From: Cyanosarcina radialis HA8281-LM2
GTDB lineage: Bacteria > Cyanobacteriota > Cyanobacteriia > Cyanobacteriales > CCAP-1448
NCBI GenBank assembly: GCA_019359615.1
Contig: JAHHHA010000007.1
Coordinates: 62,001-126,000, forward strand
Length of the DNA: 64,000 nucleotides
Direction of reading: 5' to 3'
In this document: positions 53,542 to 63,002 of the stretch, one piece after another
Numbering within the stretch: the first letter of the stretch is position 1
Layout: every line of letters starts with the position of its first letter
Position numbers and translations under genes: made by a program
The notes under the pieces: generated by a model
Databases searched by the model: none
The model's input: only the letters and a program-made list of their open reading frames with translations
What the model was told of the DNA's origin: nothing

Positions 53542-54888
53542 ATGGCACTGACAGAAAAACAACCTCCTCATCGAGTAGTAATCGTTGGTGGTGGTTTTGG
53601 CGGTCTGTATGCAGCTAAAGCCTTGGGAAACGCTCCCGTGCGAGTAACTCTAATCGACAAGCGCAATTTCCACCTCTTCCAGCCCTTACTCTATCAAGTA
53701 GCCACTGGCAGCCTCTCTCCGGCCGATATTGCTTCCCCCCTGCGCGGCATTTTGAGCCACCACAAAAATACTCAAGTGTTGATGCAAGAAGCGGTAGATA
53801 TCGATCCGCAACAGCAAAAAGTCATCTTTCCCCATGGTGAAGTAGAATACGACACCCTGGTAGTAGCAACTGGAGTCAGCCATCATTACTTTGGCAACGA
53901 TTGCTGGCAACCAATGGCTCCGGGGTTAAAAACGGTAGAAGATGCCCTAGAAGTGCGGCGGCGAATTCTGATGGCATTTGAAGCGGCAGAAAAAGAAATC
54001 GACCCCCAACGGCGGCGGGCTTGGTTGACCTTTGCGATCGTCGGTGGCGGCCCTACAGGGGTAGAAATGGCAGGAGCCATTGCGGAGCTAGCTTTCAATA
54101 CCCTCAAACAAGATTTTCGCCACATCGATACCACAGAAACCCAAATTTTGCTGCTAGAAGGACTCGATCGCGTTTTGTCATCTTATCCCCCAGAACTATC
54201 GACCGAAGCTGCTAGCTCTTTGACCAAATTGGGCGTAACGGTGCGAACTAACACCTTAGTTACCAACATTGAGGACCATGCGATCGAAGTTCGCCAGGGT
54301 TCTCAAGTCGAACGAATTGCCAGTCGGACAATTATCTGGGCGGCCGGAGTCAAAGCTTCTGCCATGGGAGAAATATTAGCCAAACGCACTGGTGTTAAAC
54401 TCGATCGCGTCGGACGGGCGATAGTCGCCCCAGATCTGAGTATTCCCGATTATCCCAACATCTTTGTTATTGGGGATCTGGCCCATTGCGCCGATCCGCA
54501 TGGCAGCCCTCTCCCCGGAATTGCACCTGTGGCCATCCAAGAGGGGCAGTACCTCGCTAAGCTTATCAAACAAAGGTTGCAAGGTAATTCTTTACCGCCC
54601 TTTAAGTATAAAGATGTGGGTAGTTTAGCCGTCATCGGTCAGAATGCTGCCGTAGTCAACCTCGGAACGTTAAAACTGGCAGGACCTATAGCTTGGTTTA
54701 TTTGGGTATTCGCTCACATCTACTACTTGATCGAATTCGATAACAAACTCATCGTGCTGATGCAGTGGGGCTGGAACTATTTCACCCGCAAGCAGGGAGC
54801 TAGATTGATTACGGGTGAAGATTCCCAGATTCAGACAGAAATTAGCGATCGCCAATCGACTAAGGATCGATCGACTGTCGAGGTTTAA
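53542..54888 (+). CDS. ndbA: Type II NAD(P)H dehydrogenase (NDH-2)
   Basis: 448-residue flavoprotein that passes electrons from NAD(P)H to the quinone pool without proton pumping. FAD-binding VVIVGGGFGGLYAAKAL at residues 12-28, second nucleotide fold FAIVGGGPTGVEMAGAIAEL at 163-182, and a C-terminal hydrophobic segment (WFIWVFAHIYYLIEF) for membrane attachment. RBS GGAGGA before ATG 53542. Needs no Fe-S cluster, which suits iron-poor conditions, although no Fur-like site is apparent here. Confidence 0.92.
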   Translation: MALTEKQPPHRVVIVGGGFGGLYAAKALGNAPVRVTLIDKRNFHLFQPLLYQVATGSLSPADIASPLRGILSHHKNTQVLMQEAVDIDPQQQKVIFPHGEVEYDTLVVATGVSHHYFGNDCWQPMAPGLKTVEDALEVRRRILMAFEAAEKEIDPQRRRAWLTFAIVGGGPTGVEMAGAIAELAFNTLKQDFRHIDTTETQILLLEGLDRVLSSYPPELSTEAASSLTKLGVTVRTNTLVTNIEDHAIEVRQGSQVERIASRTIIWAAGVKASAMGEILAKRTGVKLDRVGRAIVAPDLSIPDYPNIFVIGDLAHCADPHGSPLPGIAPVAIQEGQYLAKLIKQRLQGNSLPPFKYKDVGSLAVIGQNAAVVNLGTLKLAGPIAWFIWVFAHIYYLIEFDNKLIVLMQWGWNYFTRKQGARLITGEDSQIQTEISDRQSTKDRSTVEV

Positions 54889-54943
54889 ACTAAAAGAAAT
54901 GCTATAAAAAATAACTTTAAGTGCGATCGCACCTGTAACGCTC

Positions 54944-55336
54944 ATGCTCGACCACAACCAACAGCCAGAAGCGATCGATCCTTTATCCGTGCATACGACT
55001 ACGCGGATTAGACCTTGGGGTACAGTTACAGTTTTAGAAGAAGGTCAACGCTATCGGATCAATCGCATTGAGATCAAGGCAGGATCTCACATCAGCACTC
55101 AAATGCACTATCATCGCAGCGAACACTGGATCGTGGTTTCTGGCACTGCCAAAGTCATTTTTGACGGTCAAGAAACGATCTTGATGGCCAAGCAATCGAC
55201 TTACGTTCCTATGTGTACGCCCCATCGCGTCGAAAATCCTGGCATCATTCCCGTAGTGATGATCGAAGTCCAAAACGGAGAATATTTAGGAGAAGACGAC
55301 ATCATTCGCTTCGGCGAACCAGAGGAAAACGATTGA
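54944..55336 (+). CDS. Cupin protein, phosphomannose isomerase type II C-terminal-like
   Basis: 130-residue single cupin domain: RPWGTVTVLEEGQRYRINRI, KAGSHISTQMHYHRSEHWIVVSGTA and PHRVENPG contain the His/His/Glu/His metal ligands. It matches the C-terminal isomerase domain of ManC-type mannose-1-phosphate guanylyltransferase/phosphomannose isomerase, here free-standing, as usual in cyanobacteria. Predicted mannose-6-phosphate isomerase in sugar-nucleotide supply; not shown. Confidence 0.83.
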   Translation: MLDHNQQPEAIDPLSVHTTTRIRPWGTVTVLEEGQRYRINRIEIKAGSHISTQMHYHRSEHWIVVSGTAKVIFDGQETILMAKQSTYVPMCTPHRVENPGIIPVVMIEVQNGEYLGEDDIIRFGEPEEND

Positions 55337-55429
55337 CAAGAAGACAGTAGCACCCCTCAGTACCATTGCTATTTACAAGTACGAATCTCTTTGCTTGGTT
55401 GGATTAATAGACCTCTTGCATAAGACCGT

Positions 55430-55476
55430 AGGTTGGGTTGAACGGAGTGAAACCCAACACCCCAGCAATGTTGGGT
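55430..55476. repeat. GTTGGGTTGAACG..GTGAAACCCAAC palindromic repeat
   Basis: TAGGTTGGGTTGAACGGAGT followed by GAAACCCAACACC, a stem-loop that could act as a bidirectional terminator between the convergent genes at 55336 and 55484. Same family as 42427-42474. Confidence 0.75.
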
Positions 55477-55483
55477 TTCTACA

Positions 55484-55840
55484 TTAATTATGGCCAATCA
55501 ACCGGATTTGATATGACTCCTCATCTTCAAGTTCTGCTAATCCAGTTAGTACAACTGGAGGGCGATCGGGAAATTTTGCTGTGAGTTGAAGTTCCCCTCC
55601 CATGGCCTTAACGTAACTCCGAAGTGTAGATAGGAGAAGATCGCTGCGCTTTTCCAGCTTGGAAATGCTATCCTGTCGAATTTTCAGTAACTCTGCCATG
55701 CGCTCTTGAGTAAGTTCTCGCGCCTTTCTTAAATCCCGAAGAGTCATTTCTTGGGCGATCAATTCTTGCGCTCGCTCTTCGATTTTCTGTTGACGATCTT
55801 TGGGAAGTTTCTGGATAATTTCATTCAGCTTTTTTGCCAT
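55484..55840 (-). CDS. higA: XRE-family antitoxin (HigA-like)
   Basis: 118 residues with a Xre-type helix-turn-helix (DLRKARELTQERMAELLKIR, QDSISKLEKRSDLLLSTLRS) in the middle and a basic N-terminal helix. It overlaps the toxin gene by 20 bp and follows it, the HigBA order. Expected to neutralise the toxin and repress the pair's promoter (family knowledge). Confidence 0.87.
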   Translation of the reverse strand: MAKKLNEIIQKLPKDRQQKIEERAQELIAQEMTLRDLRKARELTQERMAELLKIRQDSISKLEKRSDLLLSTLRSYVKAMGGELQLTAKFPDRPPVVLTGLAELEDEESYQIRLIGHN

Positions 55841-56207
55841 AATCTTTTTCTTCCTGTTCTTTTAACCGATCGAGATGGAAATCAAATCTTCGGTCGGCTT
55901 TTTCAATAAGTTGCTTGTAAAAGCGTTTTTCGCTAACCCCAGCTTTATTACCAGCTACAAGCAAGATGGCTTGCCGTTCTGGATCGAAAGCAAAGGCTAC
56001 TCGCCACACCCCATCTCCTGCTTTGAAACGAAGCTCCTTCATATTGGCATGACTAGAGCCATTAAGGGTATCGGCGTGAGGTCTGCGTAGAGAAGGTCCA
56101 TAATTTTCCAGCAACTTCGCATAAGCTAAGAGTTCGTTTTGAACTTCTTCAACAAGCTCGTTCAACTCTGGCTCAAATTCGTCATGAATTAAAACATTTC
56201 ATCCCAT
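55821..56207 (-). pseudogene. higB: HigB/Gp49-like toxin, nonsense codon near the start
   Basis: From 56165 down it reads as the DUF891/Gp49 RelE-like mRNA interferase family (LENYGPSLRRPHADTLNGSS, HANMKELRFKAGDGVWRVAF AFD, KRFYKQLIEKAD). Upstream the frame continues NVLIHDEFEPEL, the family's first strand, back to ATG 56207 as M-G-stop-N-V-L-I-H-D. Relatives have Trp at the third position, so TGG has become TGA (56201-56199). If expressed, translation would have to begin at TTG 56165, missing the first strand, and the toxin may be inactive. Confidence 0.75.
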
Positions 56208-56360
56208 AATTTATATTATGGGCGCAAAAGCATATGGAGTCAAGTCCATGTCTCACTCCTCGATCGCTCTTAATTAGGAACTTTCATATGTATATAGAAG
56301 CTTATACGGTAGTGATAGAGATAATAAGTGCCTATAAACTTCTTCTTTGCGATCTCGCAA

Positions 56361-57326
56361 TTAACTAAATTCCCACATCACCGGGTTGTCGTCTAAATAA
56401 TCGGTGACAGAACACCCGATCGCATCAATTTCTTTTAAGTCATCAGCCGATAGTTTGACCTCGATCGCTTTGGCATTTTGCAATACTTGTTCGGCATTTC
56501 GAGCGCCAGCGATCGCATTAGTTTGCGGTTGCGAAATTACCCACGCTAAAGCTAATTGACATAGACTGCACTGATGGCGATCGGCGATCGGACGCAGCCG
56601 TTCTAGAGCTAATTGCGCCCGTCGATAGTTTTCTCCTTTACATAGCTTATTTTTAAAACGGTTGTCATTTGGGTGAAACTGATGATTGGGCGGGTATTTT
56701 CCTGTCAACAATCCTTGAGCCAGAGAAGAGTAAGCCAGGATAGAAATATTATGTTCGATGCAGTAAGGCATGGCATCAGTTTCTACGTGCCGCCAAAACA
56801 GAGAATAAGGAGGTTGCAAGCTATCGATTCGACCGTATTGCGATGCTTCTGCTAGCAGTTTGCCAGAGAAGTTAGAAACTCCAATCGCTCGAATCTTACC
56901 CTGTTGTTTTAAATAATTAAGGGCGCTCATGGTTTCTTCTAAAGGAACGACTTCATTATTAAAAGAACCAGGTGGCCAGTGAATTTGATATAGATCGATG
57001 TAGTCAGTTCTAAGATGAGTTAAAGAGCGATCGCACGCTTCTATTACCTGCTCGTATTTCAAATGATTGGGAAAAACCTTAGTTGCCAAAACCACGCGAT
57101 CGCGCATACCTGAAATTGCTTCTCCCACGATCTTCTCTGAGTGCCCATCGTTGCCGTAAATCTCAGCCGTATCGATCGTCGTCATCCCCGCATCAACTGC
57201 GGCTCTAATGGCTTCAATGCTTTCAGCATCTTCAATTCCCACCCACAAGCGTTTTCCTGCCTGCCAAGTCCCCATGATAATGGGCGAAATTTCAATTCCA
57301 GAAGTACCAAGCGATCGTTTTTTCAT
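56361..57326 (-). CDS. Aldo/keto reductase
   Basis: 321 residues, NADPH-dependent TIM-barrel oxidoreductase. Catalytic tetrad visible: Asp in TIDTAEIYG, Tyr in the same block, Lys in LATKVFP, His in YQIHWPPG; the coenzyme block is near IAGARNAEQV. Resembles the YajO/Tas/L-glyceraldehyde reductase branch. Substrate unknown. A block of decamer repeats lies directly upstream (57330-57378). Confidence 0.9.
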   Translation of the reverse strand: MKKRSLGTSGIEISPIIMGTWQAGKRLWVGIEDAESIEAIRAAVDAGMTTIDTAEIYGNDGHSEKIVGEAISGMRDRVVLATKVFPNHLKYEQVIEACDRSLTHLRTDYIDLYQIHWPPGSFNNEVVPLEETMSALNYLKQQGKIRAIGVSNFSGKLLAEASQYGRIDSLQPPYSLFWRHVETDAMPYCIEHNISILAYSSLAQGLLTGKYPPNHQFHPNDNRFKNKLCKGENYRRAQLALERLRPIADRHQCSLCQLALAWVISQPQTNAIAGARNAEQVLQNAKAIEVKLSADDLKEIDAIGCSVTDYLDDNPVMWEFS

Positions 57327-57329
57327 AGG

Positions 57330-57475
57330 AGTTTAGGAGTTTAGAAGTTCAGAAGTTCAGAAGTTTAGGAGTTTAGAAGTCAGCAATTAAAATTTCTACC
57401 TTGTCCTCCTTGCCTCCTCCTCTACCTCTCTCCCCATCTCCCTCTCTCCCTCTCTCCCCATCTCCCCATCTCCCT
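57330..57475. repeat. Tandem repeats between aldo/keto reductase and helicase
   Basis: 57330-57378: copies of (A/C)GGAGTTTAG and GTTCAGAA units. 57419-57475: CTCTCTCCCCATCTCC heptamer-type repeats running up to the helicase stop. Same families at 60893-60925, 61048-61140 and 62880-63000. Confidence 0.85.
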
Positions 57476-60147
57476 CACGCCTCACCAACCGCCTCGCTCA
57501 CCGGGAAGCGATCGAGTAGTTGAATCGATCGATAGGCATTTTGCCGCAAGGACTCCGATATATTGGGGACGTGGGGAATTTGAGACAGTAAATCCACTGT
57601 CCGGCGCAACATCCGCACGATATCTCCTTCATCTAAATTAGTGTTGGCGCATAAATCTGCCCAGATCGCACCTAAAGCCCATTGCTCCACAATGCCGACC
57701 AGATCGTACTCCAACCAGACGGGCAAGGCGACGTGATGCCGATACTGCAATTGAAATAGTTGCCTTCTGATGCCCCTTAACCCCGCCAAAGCTGTTAAGA
57801 CTTCTTCAGGAGGTTGATAGTTTGTCCAGCTATCAGAACGAGGAGTTTCACTCACTAAAGCGCAAGCACTAGCTGCTAAGTGCTGGGGATCGAGATTATC
57901 TAATTTGCCCGACATCATGGCTAAAGCCAGCCACAATTCGTTATCGCCCCGAATGGCCGCCGCGGCTTTCCCTAAAGCAGTAGGTTGCAGCCCTTGCAAA
58001 CCTCCCATCCGCTGCAAAATTTCGATTAAAACCAGAAATTCCTGCCAGTGACGGGCTAAGTTCTCTTGCAATTCTACTTGTCGATCGCCTATTTCTGCTT
58101 GCAAGGTCTGGCGGCGCTGGTAGCGTTTGAGCAGGGTAGAAGGATTGCCCCACTGCCAAATCGGATGCGATTCTAGTTGTTTTTTGAGAGCATCTACCTG
58201 CTGCGACTGTTCTAAAACTTCTGGCGCGGGCGGTTCGACTGTATAAGGAATCAACGAGGCAATGGCGGCAGTAACCTCCGTACCTTTACGGGAGTAACCG
58301 GGTTTGAGGGGCAGATCGTCTGGCAGTTCTAAACCTGTGGCATCTACAGTTTTGAGTTGTCCGTGCAATCCCACCACATCGCTAGTCGAGACGACATACC
58401 AGCGATTATCTTTACCCAGACATACCAAGTAGGGAAATTGACCGCTGCCAGCCACTTGAGCGACTAACATCGCTGGTAAGGGAGAAGACACAGGCATATG
58501 TTTCCCCTTGAGGTTGACGAGGGTTCCGGCGGGGGCTACAGGTAATATGCGGCCGATTTGGGCGGCTTGGGTAGCTTCTGCTTGATGTTGTAGGGTTTTT
58601 AAAATCTTTTGTTCTACTTTTAGCCGTTCTTGCAGTTTTTCATATTTTTCTAACAGGGCTGGCTCGACAGAGATTAATAAAGCCTCTACTTGAGCCAGTT
58701 CCCTCTCTAAGGCAGCGATCGCATCTTGTTCGGGTTTGAGGTGTAGCGTTGCCAGATATTGACCGAAACTGCGCTCTACTAACTCTTTTGCTTCATCTAA
58801 ACTATGCGTTTGCAACAGGTTCAGCACCATGCCGTAGCTGGGAGTAAACTGACTGACTAAGGGATCGGGTTTAGAGGTGGCGAGATAGGCGGCTTCCCTA
58901 GCCCCTTCAAACCGCGTCTGCACGGTGACTACATGACCGACCGTATCCATACCCCTGCGTCCGGCTCTGCCTGCCATTTGCAGGAATTCTGAAGGAGTGA
59001 GCAATCGATGCCCACGATCGGTACGCTTGGAAAGGCTGGAAATTACCGTCGTTCGGGCTGGCATATTGATCCCAGCGGCTAAGGTTTCGGTGGCAAACAC
59101 CACTTTCACCAATCCCGCCGCAAACAGTTCTTCTACCAAGACTTTCCAAGCAGGCAAGATTCCGGCGTGGTGGGCGGCAATGCCTCGATACAGCGGTTCT
59201 ATCTGTCCGGCCCGTCCGGCTTCGGGAGAGCGCGTGAGAAATTCGTCAATTATTTCCTTGAGTTGGGCGGCTTCTCGATCGTTTACCAGCGTCAAGTCTG
59301 CCATGTCTTCTACCGCTCGATCGCAACCTCGGCGACTGAAAATAAAGTAAATCGCTGGCAGCATATCTCGCTGGGCAAGCTGACCGACTACGTAGTCTAA
59401 ATCTGGACTTTCCGGGCGCGGTTTGCGTTCTCCATCTCGACGCGAACGTTTGCCGCGACGGTCTTCCAATCTGGGACTGATTTTAGTTTGGGTATCGTTA
59501 AGTAGCGGAAAGATACCTTTGGGATTGGCAAAGTAAAATTGCAGCGGTACCGGCCGAAAATCGGAGTAAATTAGTTCGGTGGGGCCGTGAACTTTGGCGA
59601 TCCAGTCAGCTAGTTGCTGGCTGTTAGCTACGGTAGCCGAAAGCGCCAATAATTGAATATCTGGAGGGCAATAGACGATCGATTCTTCCCACACCGTCCC
59701 CCGCTGCCAATCGTTCATGTAGTGGCATTCATCCAAAACTACCGCTTCCACGCCTACCAAGGAAGTACCGACTTCACCAATTGGAGTACCGTAGAGCATA
59801 TTGCGAAAGATTTCCGTCGTCATCACCAAAATTGGGGCTTCGCGGTTAATCGAGACATCTCCGGTAAGCAAACCCACCATTTCGTGTCCGAATTGGGCGC
59901 GGAAATCGCGAAATTTCTGATTGGATAAAGCCTTCAGCGGTGTGGTGTAAAAAACTCTACCATCGCGAGCTAACGCCCGATAAATCGCATATTCACCGAT
60001 TAAAGTTTTCCCAGAACCCGTAGGAGCGCACACCACTACCGAACGACCCGCATTTAAAGCCGCGATCGCCTGTTGTTGGAATTCATCCAACGCAAACGGA
60101 AACAGGGTATGGAGATCTAGTTCTGAAATAGTTAAAGAAACGCTCAC
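57475..60147 (-). CDS. DExH-box RNA helicase (Ski2/Mtr4-like)
   Basis: 890 residues. Motif I APTGSGKT (41-48), motif II DECH (139-142), SAT block ALSATVAN, motif VI QMAGRAGRRGMD near 395-406, followed by a C-terminal extension ending in a DSHCT-like helical domain (VETPRSDSWTNY ... ANTNLDEGDIVRMLRRTVDL). Ski2/Mtr4-type helicases unwind RNA for processing or decay; cyanobacteria and plastids have this relative (ISE2-like). Probably acts on rRNA or mRNA; partner not visible. Confidence 0.9.
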   Translation of the reverse strand: MSVSLTISELDLHTLFPFALDEFQQQAIAALNAGRSVVVCAPTGSGKTLIGEYAIYRALARDGRVFYTTPLKALSNQKFRDFRAQFGHEMVGLLTGDVSINREAPILVMTTEIFRNMLYGTPIGEVGTSLVGVEAVVLDECHYMNDWQRGTVWEESIVYCPPDIQLLALSATVANSQQLADWIAKVHGPTELIYSDFRPVPLQFYFANPKGIFPLLNDTQTKISPRLEDRRGKRSRRDGERKPRPESPDLDYVVGQLAQRDMLPAIYFIFSRRGCDRAVEDMADLTLVNDREAAQLKEIIDEFLTRSPEAGRAGQIEPLYRGIAAHHAGILPAWKVLVEELFAAGLVKVVFATETLAAGINMPARTTVISSLSKRTDRGHRLLTPSEFLQMAGRAGRRGMDTVGHVVTVQTRFEGAREAAYLATSKPDPLVSQFTPSYGMVLNLLQTHSLDEAKELVERSFGQYLATLHLKPEQDAIAALERELAQVEALLISVEPALLEKYEKLQERLKVEQKILKTLQHQAEATQAAQIGRILPVAPAGTLVNLKGKHMPVSSPLPAMLVAQVAGSGQFPYLVCLGKDNRWYVVSTSDVVGLHGQLKTVDATGLELPDDLPLKPGYSRKGTEVTAAIASLIPYTVEPPAPEVLEQSQQVDALKKQLESHPIWQWGNPSTLLKRYQRRQTLQAEIGDRQVELQENLARHWQEFLVLIEILQRMGGLQGLQPTALGKAAAAIRGDNELWLALAMMSGKLDNLDPQHLAASACALVSETPRSDSWTNYQPPEEVLTALAGLRGIRRQLFQLQYRHHVALPVWLEYDLVGIVEQWALGAIWADLCANTNLDEGDIVRMLRRTVDLLSQIPHVPNISESLRQNAYRSIQLLDRFPVSEAVGEA

Positions 60148-60250
60148 GTTAAGAATCTGGCCAAATTGTAGCAGATAGGAATCTACCGCAACAGAAGGTA
60201 ATTATCTCTATCTATATTTTTTGCTCGCTAAATTCCGAATTAACGAACTT

Positions 60251-60892
60251 CTAATTGAGGGCATCCTTCAACACAGTTCGTGCTGCCAATTGATTGCGAG
60301 TCGAAGTCAGAATTTCGGCTTCCCGTTCCAGACGCGCAGCCGTATCTTGCATTTCTAACAAAGCCTGCTGTTCTGAAGCTACACCGTCTAAATTGCTAGC
60401 TACCCAATATGACAACTCCGTCGGTAAAGTCGGCAAATCTTGGGGTAATTCGACATTTTTATCTGCCAACTTCGACCACAAATGGACTACATCTCGCAGC
60501 AGTTGCTCGACATCAGTAGCTAGAGGTCTGAGATCTTTGTCTGTGGGACGATCTTCAATCCATTCCACCAAACCCACCCGATAGGGCTTTTCCCGCACGT
60601 AATCCAAGACGCGGAATCGCTGCTGCCCCAAGGTAAGGATATTCATGCGATCGTCTTCTAGTCGCTGCATCTGAATAATTTCCGCACAGCAGCCTACCGT
60701 AGCAATACTTCCTTGGGCCGGATCGAACCGCAAAACCCCAAAACGGCGATCGCTCTCCAAAATCGTGTTCATCATGATCCGGTAGCGAAACTCAAAAATG
60801 TGCAGAGGCAGAGGTCGCCCCGGAAACAGAACTAATTCTGGCAAAGGAAATAAAGGTAATTCTCTAACAGCAATTGAAGAGGACGATGCCAT
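60251..60892 (-). CDS. LON substrate-binding-domain protein
   Basis: 213 residues of the Lon N-terminal (LON) domain only: LPLFPLPELVLFPGRPLPLH, IFEFRYRIMM and FGVLRFDPAQG start, with a C-terminal coiled helix. It lacks the AAA+ and protease parts of Lon protease, as is standard for a free-standing cyanobacterial family. Function unproven, perhaps substrate recognition for another protease. Separated from the helicase by about 100 bp. Confidence 0.88.
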   Translation of the reverse strand: MASSSSIAVRELPLFPLPELVLFPGRPLPLHIFEFRYRIMMNTILESDRRFGVLRFDPAQGSIATVGCCAEIIQMQRLEDDRMNILTLGQQRFRVLDYVREKPYRVGLVEWIEDRPTDKDLRPLATDVEQLLRDVVHLWSKLADKNVELPQDLPTLPTELSYWVASNLDGVASEQQALLEMQDTAARLEREAEILTSTRNQLAARTVLKDALN

Positions 60893-60925
60893 AGTTCAGA
60901 AGTTCAGAAGTTCAGGAGTTCAGAA
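60893..60925. repeat. GTTCAGAA tandem repeat
   Basis: TTCAGAAGTTCAGAAGTTCA and onward, at the start of the LON-domain gene. A second block lies at 61048-61140, where GTTCAGGAG and CTCCTGAAC arms form an inverted repeat. The intervening sequence has no gene. Confidence 0.8.
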
Positions 60926-61155
60926 TGTAGAGACGCGAAATCTCGCATCCTTACAGAAATTTAGTTGTAGAGGCTAGTTTAGCCAAAAACTCTAGCTACA
61001 CAGTAATTTAATCCTAAATCAAACCCGTCCTGCCACGCCATTAATCTCAGCAAAGTTCGGAAGTTCAGGAGTACCTTTCTCTGCGAGAAGCTATCGGCTA
61101 CCGGAAGGCTTCGCCTCATTCTGAACTCCTGAACTCCTACACTCCTGTATTCTTG

Positions 61156-61473
61156 CTAGAGCTTCACTTCAATATCTACCCCAGCAGGTAAATCTAGCTT
61201 CATCAAAGCGTCGATCGTTTTAGAAGAAGGCTGATAGATGTCGATCAAACGGCGGTGGGTGCGAGTTTCAAAGTGTTCGCGCGAGTCTTTATCGACGTGA
61301 GGAGAACGCAAAACGCAGTAGATTTTCCGCCTGGTTGGTAAAGGAATCGGACCGATGGCTGTAGCTTGAGTCCGATTGGCTGTATCGACGATCTTTTCGC
61401 AAGATGTATCGAGCAAACGGCGATCGAAGGCTTGAAGGCGAATGCGAATTTTTTGCTGCTGAAGGGTTGCCAT
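61156..61473 (-). CDS. rpsJ: Ribosomal protein S10
   Basis: 105 residues, 30S subunit protein and NusB partner. Full-length with [40 protein letters not shown] and [20 protein letters not shown]-like blocks. It follows tuf in the str-operon order typical of cyanobacteria (fusA-tuf-rpsJ). Confidence 0.96.
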   Translation of the reverse strand: MATLQQQKIRIRLQAFDRRLLDTSCEKIVDTANRTQATAIGPIPLPTRRKIYCVLRSPHVDKDSREHFETRTHRRLIDIYQPSSKTIDALMKLDLPAGVDIEVKL

Positions 61474-61508
61474 TTTTTAATTGTCTAGGTTCGGTTGGAA
61501 AAAATTTT

Positions 61509-61536
61509 GTAGAGACGTAGCATGCTACGTCTCTAC
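61509..61536. terminator. Perfect 28-bp palindrome between tuf and rpsJ
   Basis: 14-bp arms GTAGAGACGTAGCA / TGCTACGTCTCTAC with no loop bases to spare. On the minus strand it is followed by AAAATTTTTT, so it could act as a partial terminator that lowers rpsJ expression relative to tuf. It also belongs to a dispersed repeat family (degenerate copy 41652-41680). Confidence 0.6.
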
Positions 61537-61542
61537 ATTTGT

Positions 61543-62772
61543 TTATTTGAGGATCTTAGAAACTACACCAGCGCCTATAGTCCGACCGCCTTCGCGAATG
61601 GCAAAGCGCATTCCTTGTTCGATCGCGATTGCGTTGATCAGTTCTACCGTCATCTTGACGCGATCTCCTGGCATCACCATTTCGGCGTTACTGCCATCAT
61701 CGGCGGTAAACGCTTTAATCGAGCCAGTCACGTCGGTCGTCCGCACGTAGAACTGAGGGCGATAGCCTGCGAAGAATGGAGTCTTGCGACCGCCTTCTTT
61801 TTCAGTTAAGACGTAGACCTCAGATTCAAACTGAGTGTGAGGAGTAATCGAACCGGGCTTGGCAATTACCATGCCCCGCTCGATATCTTTCTTTTCTACC
61901 CCCCGCAGCAGCACGCCGAGGTTATCGCCAGCCATCCCTTCTTCTAGTTCCTTCTGGAACATTTCTACGCCAGTAACGACCACGTTGCGAGTCGCTCTGA
62001 TGCCCACCAGTTCGACGTTTTCGCCTTTCTTGACTTTGCCGCGCTCTACCCGACCAGTAGCAACCGTACCGCGTCCGGTAATCGAGAATACGTCTTCAAC
62101 TGCCATCAAAAATGGTTTGTCGATATCCCGTTCTGGAGTGGGGACGTAAGCATCAACGGCATCCATCAGTTCGTAGATTTTATCTACCCACTCATTTTCA
62201 CCGCGTTGAGTTTTTGCGTTTGCGGTCATCGCTTCCATTGCCAGCAGAGCCGAGCCAGCCACGATGGGGATATCATCTCCGGGGAAATCGTAGGAACTCA
62301 GGAGTTCGCGTACTTCTAGTTCTACCAGTTCTAGTAGTTCGTCGTCGTCCACCATGTCTTTCTTGTTCAAAAAGACCACTAGGTTAGGAACACCCACCTG
62401 CCTAGCTAGCAGAATATGTTCTCGCGTTTGGGGCATCGGGCCGTCAGCCGCCGACACCACCAAAATGCCTCCATCCATCTGGGCTGCACCCGTGATCATG
62501 TTCTTCACGTAGTCAGCGTGTCCGGGACAATCGACGTGGGCGTAGTGCCGTTTTTCGGTTTCGTACTCGACGTGGGCTGTATTGATGGTAATCCCCCTAG
62601 CCTTTTCTTCTGGGGCAGCATCAATTTCGTCGTACTTTTTGACCTTAGCCTTCCCGCCAGCTGCCAGCGTCATGGTGATGGCAGCGGTAAGGGTGGTTTT
62701 GCCGTGGTCTACGTGACCGATTGTACCGATGTTGACGTGGGGTTTATTCCGTTCAAACTTTGCGCGTGCCAT
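61543..62772 (-). CDS. tuf: Elongation factor Tu
   Basis: 409 residues. GTPase motifs GHVDHGKTT (P-loop, 19-27), RGIT (switch I, Thr), DCPGH (G3), NKKD (G4) and SAL (G5) are intact; domains 2 and 3 complete to VVSKILK. Carries the short insert ([20 protein letters not shown]) seen in cyanobacterial and plastid EF-Tu. Second in the visible str operon. Confidence 0.98.
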   Translation of the reverse strand: MARAKFERNKPHVNIGTIGHVDHGKTTLTAAITMTLAAGGKAKVKKYDEIDAAPEEKARGITINTAHVEYETEKRHYAHVDCPGHADYVKNMITGAAQMDGGILVVSAADGPMPQTREHILLARQVGVPNLVVFLNKKDMVDDDELLELVELEVRELLSSYDFPGDDIPIVAGSALLAMEAMTANAKTQRGENEWVDKIYELMDAVDAYVPTPERDIDKPFLMAVEDVFSITGRGTVATGRVERGKVKKGENVELVGIRATRNVVVTGVEMFQKELEEGMAGDNLGVLLRGVEKKDIERGMVIAKPGSITPHTQFESEVYVLTEKEGGRKTPFFAGYRPQFYVRTTDVTGSIKAFTADDGSNAEMVMPGDRVKMTVELINAIAIEQGMRFAIREGGRTIGAGVVSKILK

Positions 62773-62879
62773 GAGATATATTTTCTAGTTTTGAGCGAGT
62801 GAATGTTGAATTGGTGAGAGGGAGCTTAATAAATTACCTTTTAATTTTACAGATAACTTTTAAGCAAAACCCACTTTTT

Positions 62880-63000
62880 TAGAAGTGAGGAGTGTGGAGT
62901 GTTTTAGGAAGTGTTGAGTGTTGAGTGTGGAGTGTTGAGTGAAAAACGCTCCTCTGCTCCCCTGCTCCCTCTCTCCCCATCTCCCCATCTCCCCCATCTC
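62880..63000. repeat. Tandem repeats between fusA and tuf
   Basis: GTGTGGAGTGTT-type repeats (62885-62941) and CCCCATCTCC repeats (62960-63000) reaching the fusA stop. No gene or terminator seen in the 230-bp gap. Confidence 0.85.
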
Positions 63001-63002
63001 CT

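Noticed and set aside
57330-57475. CRISPR-like array
   Set aside because: Units are 7-10 bp and contiguous with no spacers; these are short tandem repeats. No cas genes in the window.
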